Of a stretch of DNA of 64,000 nt, positions 27,123 through 36,275 are shown piece after piece (position 1 is the first letter of the stretch; each line of letters starts with the position of its first letter). Location of the stretch: assembly GCF_900221005.1 (NCBI RefSeq), contig NZ_OBQI01000005.1, forward strand, positions 248,001 through 312,000. Reading direction: 5' to 3'. The notes under the pieces were generated by a model. The model did no database searches. It saw nothing but the letters and a program-made list of their open reading frames with translations, and had not been told where the DNA came from. The DNA comes from Blastococcus aggregatus (GTDB taxonomy: Bacteria; Actinomycetota; Actinomycetes; Mycobacteriales; Geodermatophilaceae). Both the position numbers and the translations under genes were made by a program.

Positions 27123-27163
27123 CCGGCTGACCGGGGGGCCGCGCACTCCCCCCGGTCAGCCGG
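27123..27163. terminator. Strong 16-bp hairpin between convergent genes
   Basis: CCGGCTGACCGGGGGG (27123-27138) pairs perfectly with CCCCCCGGTCAGCCGG (27148-27163) around a 9-base loop. It begins 7 bases after the lipoprotein stop and covers the stop of the minus-strand GDSL gene, so it can serve both. No T-tract. Confidence 0.7.
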
Positions 27164-27758
27164 CGAGCCAGCGCTGCCAGTGCGGGCGGACGAGGCCGGC
27201 GAGCACGGCGTAGCCGTCGGCCCCCGGGTGGGCACCGTCGCCGACGGCCAGCTCCGCCATCCAGGTCGGGTCGGCGGCCAGAGCTGTCACGACGGGGACG
27301 TACGGCACGTCGTGCTCGGCGCAGACGCGGGTGAAGCGGTCGTCGAGGTCGGCTATCCGGTCGTTCTGGGCTGCGTCGGCGACGGCCGGCGGCCCGACCA
27401 CGAGCACCGGCCATCCGGCGTCCGCCGCACCGGCCAGCATCCGGGTGAGCGCCGCGACCGACTCCTGGGGCGCGAGGCGCGGGGCGCCGTCCTCCTCGGT
27501 GGTGTCGTTGACGCCCGTGGAGAGGACGACCCGCGACTCCCACCCGCCGCCGGCCAGACGGACCCGGCACTCGGCAGCCCACCGCTCGGCGACCTCGGCG
27601 GTGGTCTGCCGCCGCACGCCCAGGACGTACCGCGTGAGCGGCAGACCGTCGCGCTCACTGCCGACGGCCAGCCGACCCACCCAGCCCAGGTGCCCGGGGT
27701 CACCGACGCCGGCCACGAGGGAGTCGCCGACGAAGCACACGCGCAGATCCCGGGTCAC
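27156..27758 (-). CDS. GDSL-family (SGNH) hydrolase
   Basis: 200 aa SGNH esterase/lipase-like protein. Block I CFVGDSLVAGVGD carries the catalytic Ser; Gly and Asn of blocks II/III are in VRRQTTAEVAERW and LSTGVNDTTEEDG; the catalytic Asp-His pair is in VGDGAHPGADGY. No signal peptide, so probably cytoplasmic. The last codons fall in a strong hairpin shared with the convergent lipoprotein gene. Confidence 0.88.
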   Translation of the reverse strand: MTRDLRVCFVGDSLVAGVGDPGHLGWVGRLAVGSERDGLPLTRYVLGVRRQTTAEVAERWAAECRVRLAGGGWESRVVLSTGVNDTTEEDGAPRLAPQESVAALTRMLAGAADAGWPVLVVGPPAVADAAQNDRIADLDDRFTRVCAEHDVPYVPVVTALAADPTWMAELAVGDGAHPGADGYAVLAGLVRPHWQRWLAG

Positions 27759-27783
27759 GGCGCCATCCTGCCGAGTCCTCCGC

Positions 27784-30700
27784 TCAGTGCCCGGAGCTGC
27801 CCGGGCTGGAGTGCCACAGCTTGCGGGGCGGGCCGGCCGCCGCCCGCCGCGCTGCCGTCCCGGCGTCGTCGCCGGCCGGTTTGATGTCGGCGTAGGGCGA
27901 CATCCGGAAGCCGGTGGGGTGCACCAGCACCGGGCGGACCACGACCGGCCGCGGCCCGTGCGAGGCCGCCGCCCCGGCGATCGCCTGCTCGGTGTACTCC
28001 CCGGGGGCGGCCATCAGGTCGCGGACCGCGTCCAGCCCGCCGGTCTCCCAGGCCTCGTGCAGCGCCGGGAGCTCCCACGCCCCCGTCGCCCGCAGGGAGA
28101 CCCCCCGCGCGCCGGTGCGGCGCAGCACGCCGCGGATCACCAGCAGCCACGAGTGGAAGACCGTCGCGGCGTAGGGGCCCTGGGCGTCCTCGAAGAAGGT
28201 GGAGTCGGTGCAGCCGGTCCCGTCGTCCAGGGTCACGAAGACCACCCGGCGTCCCGACCGGATCGGCGGGGTCTGGGTGGCCACCTTCACCCCGGCGACC
28301 AGCAGCTCCGATCCGCTGCGGCAGCCGAGCAGGTCGTCGGCCGGCACCGCCCCGAGCGCGGCGAGGAACGGCTTGTAGAAGTCGACGACGTGCCGGCTGG
28401 CGTCCAGGCCGAGCACCTCGAGCTCGGCGCGCACCAGTTCGGCGTCGGTGAACTCCGGCAACCCGCTGCCCTCGGCCCAGCCGGGACCCGCGCCGAGCCC
28501 GCCGGCGCGCTCGTCCTGCCCCTCCACCTCGTCGAGCCCGAACAGCGCGTCCTGCCCGGCGCCGTCCTCCTCCATGCCCAGGAGGTCCAGGCTCAGCTGC
28601 CCGGCGGAGCTCGCCCGCGCACCGCTGCGGCTCCACCGGTCGAGCTCGCCGATCTGCAGCAGCAGGTCGCGACGGGTCAGCTGCCGACGCCGGTGCGCGG
28701 GGCGGTGCGACTCGCGGTCGCGCATGCCGAAGCCGTACAGCGAGTCGAACCCACCGGCCAGCACCAGTCGCTCCACCACCGGGCGGGACACCGACGCCCG
28801 GGACCAGAAGTCGGTCAGCGAGCGGTAGGGCTGCCCGGTGACGACGCGGGCGACCTCGTCGTCGGAGATGCCCTTCACGTCGGCCAGGGACAGCCGGATG
28901 CCGTACCGGGAGGGATCGGACATCGTCGCCGGCATCCACTCCGGCCGCCGCCAGCCCCCGGCGGAACTCCCGGGCGGGGTTTCGTCACACCCCTCTTCCC
29001 CTCCACCCTCCTCGCGATCCAGGCGCTCGACCCGGTACGTCGCGCCCGAGGCGTTGACGTCGAGGCCGAGCACCCGGATGCCGAAGTTGCGGGCGTCGTC
29101 GAGGATCAGCCGCTTCGGGTACATGCCGGGGTCGTGGGTGAGCACCCCGGCGAGGAACGCCGCCGGATGGTGGGTCTTGAGCCAGGCCGACTGGTAGGTG
29201 GGCAGCGCGAACGCCGCCGCGTGGGCCTTGCAGAAGCCGAACGACCCGAAGGCCACCAGCACCTGCCAGACCTGTTCGGCCACCGCCTCCGGGTAGCCGG
29301 CGTCCAGCACCCGGGGCATGAACCACGCCCGCACCTCGGGATGGGCGTCCTTCTCCCCCAGCGCCCGGCGCACCTCGTCGGCCTCGGCCAGCGAGCAGCC
29401 GGTCATCCGGGACACCACCTGCAGCACCTGCTCGTGGAAGACCACCACTCCCGCGGTCTCCGCGAGCGCGAACTCCAGGTCGGGGTGGGGGTACTCGGCC
29501 TCGCGCCAGCCGTTCCGGGCCAGCAGGAACGGGGTGACCATGTCGCTCTTCACCGGGCCGGGCCGGAACAGCGAGATGTCGACGATGATGTCCTCGAAGG
29601 TCTGCGGCCCGAACTTGCCGACCAGTTCGCGCTGGCCCGGCGACTCGATCTGGAACATGCCCAGCGTGCGGGTGCTGCGGATCAGCTCGAAGGTCGTCGG
29701 GTCGTCGCGCGGGACGGCGTCGATGTCGAGGGTCTCGCCGTCGACCCGGGCCACCTCGTCCAGGGCGTGCGCGATCGCCGACTGCATCCGGATGCCGAGC
29801 AGGTCGAGCTTGAGCAGGCCGAGCTCCTCGACGTCGTCCTTGTCGAACTGGCTCATCGGATAGCCGAGGTAGCTGCTCTCGACGGGCGTGCGGTCGAGCA
29901 GGGTGGCGTCGGAGAGCAGCACGCCGCACGGGTGCAGCGCGATGTGCCGGGGCAGCCCGTCGAGCCGGGCGACCAGGTCGAACAGCAGGTCCAGATCCCC
30001 CGAGCCGCCGGCGCGCCTGGACCCGTACCGGCTGGCCCGCAGCTCGGGCAGGTCGCGGAGCGCGGCGTGCACCTGGTTGGCGCGGATGTGCGGGAAGGCC
30101 TTGGCGACGGCGTCGATCTCGGCCTGCGGCAGGCTGAGCGCGGCGCCCACGTCGCGGATCGCGTGCCGCACCCGGTAGGTGTCCATCATCGAGATGCAGC
30201 TGACCCGGTCGGCGCCGAAGCGGTCGAGGACGGCGTCGTAGACCTCCATCCGCCGGGCGGACTCCACGTCGATGTCGATGTCGGGCAGCTGGTGGCGCAG
30301 CGGCGAGAGGAACCGCTCCATCAGCAGGCCGTAGCGGATCGGGTCGACGTCGGAGATGCCGAGCAGGTAGGTGACCAGGCTGCCGGCGCCCGAGCCGCGC
30401 GCCGCCGCCCGAACCCTCAAGCTCTTGATGAGGTCGACCACGTCGGCGACGGTGAGGAAGTAGGAGGGATAGCCGAGCGAGTCGATCACCGCCAGCTCCT
30501 CGTCGAGGCGGGCGCGCACCCGCTCCGACGACGGCATCCCGCGCCGGCCCATCCCTGCCTCGCAGCGCGCCCGCAGCACCTCCGACGAGGTCAGCCCCCG
30601 CTCGGTGGGCGTGGTGACGACGTCGAGCTCGGGATAGCGGACGCTGCCGATGCCGAGGTCGTCCCGGGGATCGACGGCGCACTGCTCGGCGAGCCGCGCG

Positions 30701-31617
30701 GTGCGCTCGAGCAACCGCAGGGCGGCGTCCCGGTCGGGGCCGACGAGGTCCTCGGCGACCTGCTCCATCTCCTTGCCCGACTTCAGGTAGCCCTCGGCGG
30801 TGCGCCGGTCGACGTGCCGCAGGTCCAGCGGCACCAGCCGGCGCGCGGCGTCGAGGACGTCGGCGGTCGGCGCGTCCAGGGCGTCGACGTACCGGACGGC
30901 GTTGCTGAGCACGGCCGGCACGCCCTGCTCGGCGGCGAACCGGAGCATCGCCTGCGCCCGCTGCCGGTCCCCCCGGCCGCGGTGGTGCACCACCTCCAGG
31001 ACCAGGTTCGAGCCGAAGACCGCCCGCCAGGTGTCCAGTAGTGCTGCGGCGTGGTCGGCGCGGCCGGCGACCAGCGCCCGCCCCACCGCGGAGTCGGGAC
31101 CGAGCAGCGCGGTCAGCCCGGTGGCGTGCTCGGCGGCCGTGGCCAGCGAGCTGACCGGCTCGCCGCGGGTGCCGCGCAGGTGGGTGCTGCTGGTGAGCCG
31201 GCACAGCGACGCCCAGCCGGCGCCGTCCCGGGCGAGGAAGGTGGCGCGGGGCAGCCGGGCGTCGACGGCCGCGCCTCCCCGGGCCGGCGCCCGGCGGGTG
31301 CCCGCCGGGGCAGCGGGGTGCAGCCGGGGCGGCCGGGCTCCGGACGTCGCGCCGCCGAGGGCGCGGGCGAGCGCCGGTGGCGCGGTGGTGTCCAGCGCCG
31401 GCGCGACGGCGAGGTCGACCCCGAAGATGGGCCGGATCCCCGCCGTGCGGCAGGCCAGGGCGAACTTGACCGCCCCGTACAGCCCGTCGCGGTCGGTGAG
31501 GGCCAGGGCCCCCATCCCGTGCTCGGCGGCGCGGGCCACGAGGTCGGCGGGGTGGTTGGCCCCGAACCGCATGGAGTAGCCCGACGCGACGTGCAGGTGG
31601 ACGAAGGGGTCACTCAC
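27784..31617 (-). CDS. dnaE2: Error-prone DNA polymerase III alpha-type subunit (DnaE2-like)
   Basis: C-family DNA polymerase, 1277 aa. Order: PHP domain (HLHVASGYSMRFGANHPADL at the start; GALALTDRDGLYGAVKFA), polymerase palm with PDIDIDVESARR (catalytic Asps, near residue 445), fingers with FGFCKAHAAAFALPTYQSAW, helix-hairpin-helix region, and a C-terminal OB fold (VVFVTLDDGTGCTDSTFF). GTG 31617 overlaps the HEPN gene stop. The C-terminus ends soon after the OB fold, as in DnaE2. It is about 200 aa longer than usual DnaE2, partly from an Arg/Ala/Pro-rich insert in the PHP domain. The SOS box upstream of the operon supports a translesion role; a housekeeping DnaE1 cannot be fully excluded. 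Confidence 0.85.
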   Translation of the reverse strand: MSDPFVHLHVASGYSMRFGANHPADLVARAAEHGMGALALTDRDGLYGAVKFALACRTAGIRPIFGVDLAVAPALDTTAPPALARALGGATSGARPPRLHPAAPAGTRRAPARGGAAVDARLPRATFLARDGAGWASLCRLTSSTHLRGTRGEPVSSLATAAEHATGLTALLGPDSAVGRALVAGRADHAAALLDTWRAVFGSNLVLEVVHHRGRGDRQRAQAMLRFAAEQGVPAVLSNAVRYVDALDAPTADVLDAARRLVPLDLRHVDRRTAEGYLKSGKEMEQVAEDLVGPDRDAALRLLERTARLAEQCAVDPRDDLGIGSVRYPELDVVTTPTERGLTSSEVLRARCEAGMGRRGMPSSERVRARLDEELAVIDSLGYPSYFLTVADVVDLIKSLRVRAAARGSGAGSLVTYLLGISDVDPIRYGLLMERFLSPLRHQLPDIDIDVESARRMEVYDAVLDRFGADRVSCISMMDTYRVRHAIRDVGAALSLPQAEIDAVAKAFPHIRANQVHAALRDLPELRASRYGSRRAGGSGDLDLLFDLVARLDGLPRHIALHPCGVLLSDATLLDRTPVESSYLGYPMSQFDKDDVEELGLLKLDLLGIRMQSAIAHALDEVARVDGETLDIDAVPRDDPTTFELIRSTRTLGMFQIESPGQRELVGKFGPQTFEDIIVDISLFRPGPVKSDMVTPFLLARNGWREAEYPHPDLEFALAETAGVVVFHEQVLQVVSRMTGCSLAEADEVRRALGEKDAHPEVRAWFMPRVLDAGYPEAVAEQVWQVLVAFGSFGFCKAHAAAFALPTYQSAWLKTHHPAAFLAGVLTHDPGMYPKRLILDDARNFGIRVLGLDVNASGATYRVERLDREEGGGEEGCDETPPGSSAGGWRRPEWMPATMSDPSRYGIRLSLADVKGISDDEVARVVTGQPYRSLTDFWSRASVSRPVVERLVLAGGFDSLYGFGMRDRESHRPAHRRRQLTRRDLLLQIGELDRWSRSGARASSAGQLSLDLLGMEEDGAGQDALFGLDEVEGQDERAGGLGAGPGWAEGSGLPEFTDAELVRAELEVLGLDASRHVVDFYKPFLAALGAVPADDLLGCRSGSELLVAGVKVATQTPPIRSGRRVVFVTLDDGTGCTDSTFFEDAQGPYAATVFHSWLLVIRGVLRRTGARGVSLRATGAWELPALHEAWETGGLDAVRDLMAAPGEYTEQAIAGAAASHGPRPVVVRPVLVHPTGFRMSPYADIKPAGDDAGTAARRAAAGPPRKLWHSSPGSSGH

Positions 31618-32090
31618 CTCGGCGACTCGGACGAGGTGCCGCCGACGACCCGCGGCCGCGGGTAGGCGGGCCGGGCGCTGACGCCCAGGCAGTTCTCCAC
31701 GACCGCGAGGAAGGTGCCGACGTCCCGGACCAGGTCGTCGGCCTCCCGGTCGGTGACCGCGGAGGAGAGACCGGCCTCGGCTGCGGCCCGCTTGGCCGCG
31801 CCGGCGGCGAAGAAGGCGGCCCACTCCCCCAGTTCGGGGGCGACCTGCTCGAGCAGCACCCAGGCGCTGCGCGGCCGGCGCCGCCCGGACTCGGGGCGGG
31901 TGCGGGCAGCCAGCACGGCCGCCGCGGCCCGCAGTGCGCCGAGGTGCGCGGTGGCGTAGCGCTCCCGGACATCGCTGCTCGCGGCGGCCTCGACCAGCCC
32001 GCGCCGCGCCTGGTCCAGCAGCGTGACGGCGGCGGCGGGCAGCGCCGGGGGCAGGGGCAGCTGGTCGGCCATCAGCGGTCGGGCGCCCAT
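31614..32090 (-). CDS. SAV_6107-type HEPN protein
   Basis: 158 aa, mainly helical. Contains RERYATAHLGALRAAAAVLA near residues 42-61, with Arg44-x4-His49 matching the R-x(4-6)-H motif of HEPN RNases, and RSAWVLLEQVAPELGEWAAFF. HEPN folds occur in RNases, toxins and nucleic-acid scaffolds; this family is known mainly as an actinobacterial neighbour of polymerase genes. ATG 32090 shares one base with the DUF6504 stop (TGATG); its own stop overlaps dnaE2 (GTGA). Tight coupling suggests it works with the polymerase. Activity unknown. Confidence 0.75.
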   Translation of the reverse strand: MGARPLMADQLPLPPALPAAAVTLLDQARRGLVEAAASSDVRERYATAHLGALRAAAAVLAARTRPESGRRRPRSAWVLLEQVAPELGEWAAFFAAGAAKRAAAEAGLSSAVTDREADDLVRDVGTFLAVVENCLGVSARPAYPRPRVVGGTSSESPR

Positions 32091-32413
32091 CAGTCGTGCA
32101 CCCGGACGAGCCACCAGCGGTTCGCGGCGGCGTCCCAGGACAGGTCGAAGACGCCGGCGAAGTCCGTCCGCGAGCGCCCGGCCCGCACCGCCTCCACCCG
32201 CCACACCTCGCGCGCGGCGACCAGGTCGGCCGACGCTCCCCCGGCCCCGGCGTCGCGCTGCCACCAGGGGGAGGTCTCCAGCCACGAGTCGAGCAGCTCC
32301 CCCACGAGGTAGCGGGACTGCCCGCGCCAGAACTGCACCGGACCGAGGGCACCCCGCTCCACCTGCACCTCTTCGCCGACCCGTTCGACGGCCTCACCGA
32401 GCACCCGGCTCAT
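32090..32413 (-). CDS. DUF6504 family protein
   Basis: 107 aa soluble protein with several Trp: RGALGPVQFWRGQSRYLVGE, LLDSWLETSPWWQRD and DAAANRWWLVRVHD. The family has no assigned biochemical role and is often encoded beside Y-family or DnaE2 polymerase genes in actinobacteria. ATG 32413 is preferred over GTG 32440 because GGGGAGG lies 7 bases before it. First gene of the SOS-boxed operon. Confidence 0.8.
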   Translation of the reverse strand: MSRVLGEAVERVGEEVQVERGALGPVQFWRGQSRYLVGELLDSWLETSPWWQRDAGAGGASADLVAAREVWRVEAVRAGRSRTDFAGVFDLSWDAAANRWWLVRVHD

Positions 32414-32507
32414 CGACCGACCTCCCCACGTCTCCGACACCCCGCCGTCCGCACCACCCCGTGGGGAAGGCCGGGGACGGGTGCGGGTGGCGACTGGAAC
32501 TCCTCGT

Positions 32508-32523
32508 TCGAACGTCTGTTCGA
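32508..32523. promoter_or_regulatory. Perfect SOS (LexA) box upstream of the DnaE2 operon
   Basis: TCGAACGTCTGTTCGA is a perfect match to TCGAAC-N4-GTTCGA, extended to GTTCGAAC at both ends (32506-32525). It lies about 95 bases upstream of the DUF6504 ATG and 150 bases from the divergent ybaK start. The 260-bp gap 32414-32673 otherwise holds nothing recognised. Confidence 0.9.
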
Positions 32524-32673
32524 ACGCTGTCCAGTAGACCGGAGCGCGGGTGCGTCGTCAAGACGACGCGCGCCCTCAGAACTGCGGCCGCTCCGGTGAG
32601 CCGGTGCGGCGGTCCGCACGCCCCGGGCGGACGGGGCACGCACGCCTCCGGGACCGGTGGCAGGATCAGGCGC

Positions 32674-33204
32674 ATGTCCTCGCCCGCGCACCCCCGGGTC
32701 GCGGTGGTCAGCCGCCTGCTGCAGGAGGCGGGCGCGGCCGGCGAGGTGCGCGTGCTCCCGGCCGAGGTCCGCACCGCCGCCGCGGCCGCCGCCGAACTGG
32801 GCGTGCCGGTGGGCGCGATCGCCAACAGCCTGGTGTTCGTCGCCGCCGGCGAACCGCTGCTCGTCCTGACCAGCGGCGCGCACCGGGTCGACGAAACCAA
32901 GGTCGCCGGCCTGCTCGGCGTCCCCTCCGTCTCCCGGGCGCCGGCCGAGCTCGTCCGGCGGGTGACCGGCCAGCCGATCGGCGGCGTCGCCCCCGTCGGC
33001 CACCCCGAACCCCTCGGCACCCTCGTCGACGTCGAGCTCGCCCGCCACGCGCGGGTGTGGGCGGCCGCGGGCCACCCGGCGACGGTCTTCCCCACCACCT
33101 ACGACGAGCTGCTCCGGCTCACCGACGGCATCCCCGCCGAGGTCGGCGACGACACCCCCGCCGCCCCCCGTCCCCACGACATCGAGGAGGCGGTCGGCAC
33201 GTGA
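32674..33204 (+). CDS. ybaK: YbaK/EbsC-type aminoacyl-tRNA deacylase-like protein
   Basis: 176 aa; editing-domain fold that hydrolyses mischarged tRNA (Cys-tRNAPro-type activity in YbaK). Seen: ANSLVFVAAGEPLLVLTSG, HRVDETKVAGLLG, TGQPIGGVAPVGHP and VWAAAGHPATVFPTTYDEL. ATG 32674 has CAGGAT (a TANNNT-like box with C at position 1) 7 bases upstream, hinting at a leaderless transcript. First gene of a six-gene plus-strand run with mostly 4-base overlaps. Confidence 0.88.
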   Translation: MSSPAHPRVAVVSRLLQEAGAAGEVRVLPAEVRTAAAAAAELGVPVGAIANSLVFVAAGEPLLVLTSGAHRVDETKVAGLLGVPSVSRAPAELVRRVTGQPIGGVAPVGHPEPLGTLVDVELARHARVWAAAGHPATVFPTTYDELLRLTDGIPAEVGDDTPAAPRPHDIEEAVGT

Positions 33205-33794
33205 CCGACACCAGGCCGGACACCCGGATCACCGAGCTGCCGATCCCGTGGCTGCGCGACCACATGCACGAGGCGCTGGCGATCTACGGCCTCGCGATGG
33301 ACTACGACTCCGCGGTCGTCGCGGGCCGGTACGGCTACGCCATCCAGCACACCGACCGTCCCGGCTTCCGCGCCGTCGGCGCCTTCGCCGCCACCGGGGC
33401 GGGTGGGGGCGAGCAGCTGGTCGGCTTCGGCTACGGCTACGAGATCGCACCGGGCCAGTGGTGGCACGACCAGGTGCGGGCGGCGCTGGACCGGCGGACG
33501 GCGAAGAAGTGGCTGCCCGGCGCCTTCGAGGTCTGCGAGCTGCACGTCCACCCGGACGCGCAGAGCCGGGGCCTGGGCCGGCAGCTGCTGCACGCCCTGG
33601 TCGCCGACCTGCCGCACCCCGTCGCCCTGCTCTCGACCCCGGACGCCGACACGAAGGCGTTCCGGCTGTACCACGCCGACGGCTTCGTCGACCTCGCCCG
33701 CGGCTACCACTTCCCCGGCGACGCGCGGCCGTTCGCCATCCTCGGCGCGGAGCTCCCGCTGCATCCGCGCACCCCGCATCCGGCGAACAGCTGA
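33201..33794 (+). CDS. GNAT family acetyltransferase
   Basis: 197 aa. The acetyl-CoA signature is FEVCELHVHPDAQSRGLGRQ, with LLHALVADL after it; the FRLYHADGFVDLARGYHFPG end is typical of GNAT strand 6-7. GTG start overlaps the ybaK stop (GTGA). Substrate unknown. It lies between a tRNA-editing gene and carotenoid genes, without an obvious functional link. Confidence 0.83.
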   Translation: MTDTRPDTRITELPIPWLRDHMHEALAIYGLAMDYDSAVVAGRYGYAIQHTDRPGFRAVGAFAATGAGGGEQLVGFGYGYEIAPGQWWHDQVRAALDRRTAKKWLPGAFEVCELHVHPDAQSRGLGRQLLHALVADLPHPVALLSTPDADTKAFRLYHADGFVDLARGYHFPGDARPFAILGAELPLHPRTPHPANS

Positions 33795-33795
33795 G

Positions 33796-35469
33796 GTGAA
33801 CCCAGCTCCGGACACCGCCGTCGACGTCGTCGTGATCGGCTCGGGCCACAACGGCCTGGTCGCGGCCTGCTATCTGGCGCGGGCCGGGCTGTCGGCCGAG
33901 GTCGTCGAGTCCGACGACGTGCTCGGCGGGGCGGTGTCGACCGTCGAGCGCTGGCCGGGCGTGCGCGTCGACCGCGGCTCGAGCGCGCACGTGATCATCC
34001 GGCACAGCGGCATCGTCGAGGAGCTCGACCTCGCCGCCTCCGGCCTGCGCTACATCGACTGCGACCCGTGGGGCTTCGCGCCCGCACCCGCGCCCGGGAA
34101 CGAGGGCCCGGAGGGCCGGCCGCTGGTCTTCTCCGTCGACCTCGACGCGACCTGCGCCTCGATCGCGGCCGCGTGCGGGGAGGACGACGCCGCCGCCTAC
34201 CGGGAGTTCGTCGCGGTGTGGGGCCCCCGCAGCCGCGCCGTCGTCGCCTCGTTCGGGCGGCGGCCGAGCGCCGGCGGGCTGGTCCGCTCCTTCTGGCCGC
34301 TCGGCGCGCCCGGCGAGGGCCGCGCGCGGACGCCCGGTGGCGACCTCGCGGTCGACTTCCTGGGATCCGGCGACGCCCTGCTGGACCGCTGGTTCCGCAG
34401 CGAGCGGCTCAAGGCGGCGCTGGCCTGGTTCGGCGCCCAGTCCGGCCCCCCGATGTCCGAGCCCGGCACCGCCGCGATGGTCGGCTGGGTCGCGCTGCTG
34501 CACGACGTCCCGCCCGGCCACCCGGTCGGCGGCTCCGGCGGGCTCACCGAGGCACTCCGCCGCCGGCTCGAGGACGACGGCGGCCGGGTCGTGCTCGGCG
34601 ACGGCGCCGCCCGCCTGCTCGTCGACGACGACGGCACCGGTCCGCGCGTCACCGGCGTGGAGACGGAGTCGGGACGGCGGATCCATGCCGGCACCGTCGT
34701 CGCCGCCTGCCACATCGGCGTGACCCGCCGGCTCGCCGGCGCGGACGCACCCCCGGCGCTGGCCGACGCCGATCCGCCGGTGGGCAACGGGTTCGGCCTG
34801 GTGGTGCGGGCCCTCACGACCGCGCCGCCGAGCTATCCCGGCGCCACGCCGGAGGAGTCGTTACAGGGACTGCAACTGCTGTGCACCGATCGCGGTCAGC
34901 TCGCCGCTGCGCACGGCGACTGGGGCGCCGGCCGGGTGCCGCGGGAGCCGGTGCCGCTGGCCATGTCCTTCTCCGCCAGCGACGACACGCTCGCCCCGCC
35001 CGGGCAGCACGTCGTCACCCTCTGGGGCCAGTGGTACCCCTACGCCCTCGCGGACGGCGGCGACTGGGACGCCCTCGCCGAGGCCGAGGCGCAGCGTCTG
35101 GTCGAGGCGGTCGACCGGTTCGCCCCCGGTTTCGCCGACTCGGTACAGCGGCTGTACGTCCAGACGCCCCTGGCGCTCGAGCGGGAACTGTCCCTGCCCC
35201 GTGGCAACGTCATGCACGTGGAGATGGGTCTGGCCAGCATGTTCGGGTTCCGGCCCACCCCCGCGCTCTCCGGCTACCGGGTTCCCGGCCTTCCGGGGCT
35301 CTACCTGGCCGGCGCCTCCACCCACCCCGGGGGCGGCGTGTCCGGCAACTCCGGCCGCAGCGCCGCCCGCGTGGTGCTCGGTGACCGCGGTGCCCTGCCC
35401 CGGGCCCGGGCCGCGACGGGCCGCTCGCTGCGCCGCGCGGCGGGTCGGCTGGTGCGGAGGCGCTCGTGA
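33796..35469 (+). CDS. FAD-dependent oxidoreductase, possible CrtO-type carotenoid ketolase
   Basis: 557 aa protein of the phytoene-dehydrogenase-related family. N-terminal dinucleotide site VVVIGSGHNGLVAACYLA, then VLGGAVSTVERWPG, and a C-terminal FAD motif (GLYLAGASTHPGGGVSGNSG). The spacing and the segment VEELDLAASGLRYIDCDP resemble CrtO beta-carotene ketolases more than CrtI desaturases (compare the CrtI at 45112). Encoded directly before cruF (GTGA overlap), which supports a carotenoid role; other family members act on unrelated substrates, so the ketolase idea is tentative. Start GTG 33796 lies 1 base after the GNAT stop. Confidence 0.7.
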   Translation: MNPAPDTAVDVVVIGSGHNGLVAACYLARAGLSAEVVESDDVLGGAVSTVERWPGVRVDRGSSAHVIIRHSGIVEELDLAASGLRYIDCDPWGFAPAPAPGNEGPEGRPLVFSVDLDATCASIAAACGEDDAAAYREFVAVWGPRSRAVVASFGRRPSAGGLVRSFWPLGAPGEGRARTPGGDLAVDFLGSGDALLDRWFRSERLKAALAWFGAQSGPPMSEPGTAAMVGWVALLHDVPPGHPVGGSGGLTEALRRRLEDDGGRVVLGDGAARLLVDDDGTGPRVTGVETESGRRIHAGTVVAACHIGVTRRLAGADAPPALADADPPVGNGFGLVVRALTTAPPSYPGATPEESLQGLQLLCTDRGQLAAAHGDWGAGRVPREPVPLAMSFSASDDTLAPPGQHVVTLWGQWYPYALADGGDWDALAEAEAQRLVEAVDRFAPGFADSVQRLYVQTPLALERELSLPRGNVMHVEMGLASMFGFRPTPALSGYRVPGLPGLYLAGASTHPGGGVSGNSGRSAARVVLGDRGALPRARAATGRSLRRAAGRLVRRRS

Positions 35470-36275
35470 TCCCCTCGATCGCCGCCCTCCCGCTCCCCCG
35501 CGCCTGGTCCGCACGACAGGTCGCACCGCTGGTCCTGGCGCTCGCCCTCGTGGGCACGGCGATCGCCTATCCCCTCACCGACGGCGACACCCGGGACGCG
35601 GTCAGCTGGGCCATCGTCCTGCTCGGCGCGACCCTCTCTGTGGTCCACGCCGCGCTCAGCCGTGGGGTGCGCACCGGCCTCGGCGTGCTCGTGCTCGTCG
35701 GGGTGGTCGCGGTGCTGTTCGAGAGCGTCGGCCTGGCCACCGGAATCCCCTACGGCAGCTACTCCTACAGCGACAGCCTGGGCCCGACGCTGCTCGGTGT
35801 CCCGTTCCTGGTGCCCCTGGCCTGGTTGATGATGGCCTGGCCGAGCTGGCTGCTGGCCGGCCGGCTGGCCCGTCCGGTCCGCCGGGAGCGACGGCGGGCC
35901 GCCCGCATCGCGTGGGCCGCGGCGCTCTTCGCCGCCTGGGACGTCGTGCTGGACCCGCAGATGGTGGACGCCGGCTACTGGACGTGGGAGCACCCCGACC
36001 CGGGGCTTCCCGGCATCGACACGGTCCCGCTCACCAACCTGGCCGGCTGGCTGCTGGCCGGCGTGGTGCTCATGACGTTGCTCGACCTGCTCGTGGCGCG
36101 GACCGCCGCCCGGCCGGCCATCGGGGATGCCGCTCCGCTGCTCGCGCTGGCCTGGATGACCCTCGGCGGGGCGCTCGCCCACGCCGGCTGGCTGGGCCTG
36201 CCCGGCTCGGCGGCGTGGGGTGCCGGGCTGGGCGCGGTGGTGCTCGTCGTCCTGGCGCTCCAGCGGTCGCGGTGA
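35466..36275 (+). CDS. cruF: Carotenoid 1',2'-hydratase (CruF family)
   Basis: Polytopic membrane protein, 269 aa, of the carotenoid biosynthesis family that contains CruF and bisanhydrobacterioruberin hydratase. Seven or eight hydrophobic helices; conserved FESVGLATGIPYGSYSYSD and AAWDVVLDPQMVDAGYWTWE are family signatures. It would add water to the acyclic psi end of a carotenoid. Start GTG overlaps the oxidoreductase stop and its stop overlaps the glycosyltransferase start. Confidence 0.85.
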   Translation: MIPSIAALPLPRAWSARQVAPLVLALALVGTAIAYPLTDGDTRDAVSWAIVLLGATLSVVHAALSRGVRTGLGVLVLVGVVAVLFESVGLATGIPYGSYSYSDSLGPTLLGVPFLVPLAWLMMAWPSWLLAGRLARPVRRERRRAARIAWAAALFAAWDVVLDPQMVDAGYWTWEHPDPGLPGIDTVPLTNLAGWLLAGVVLMTLLDLLVARTAARPAIGDAAPLLALAWMTLGGALAHAGWLGLPGSAAWGAGLGAVVLVVLALQRSR

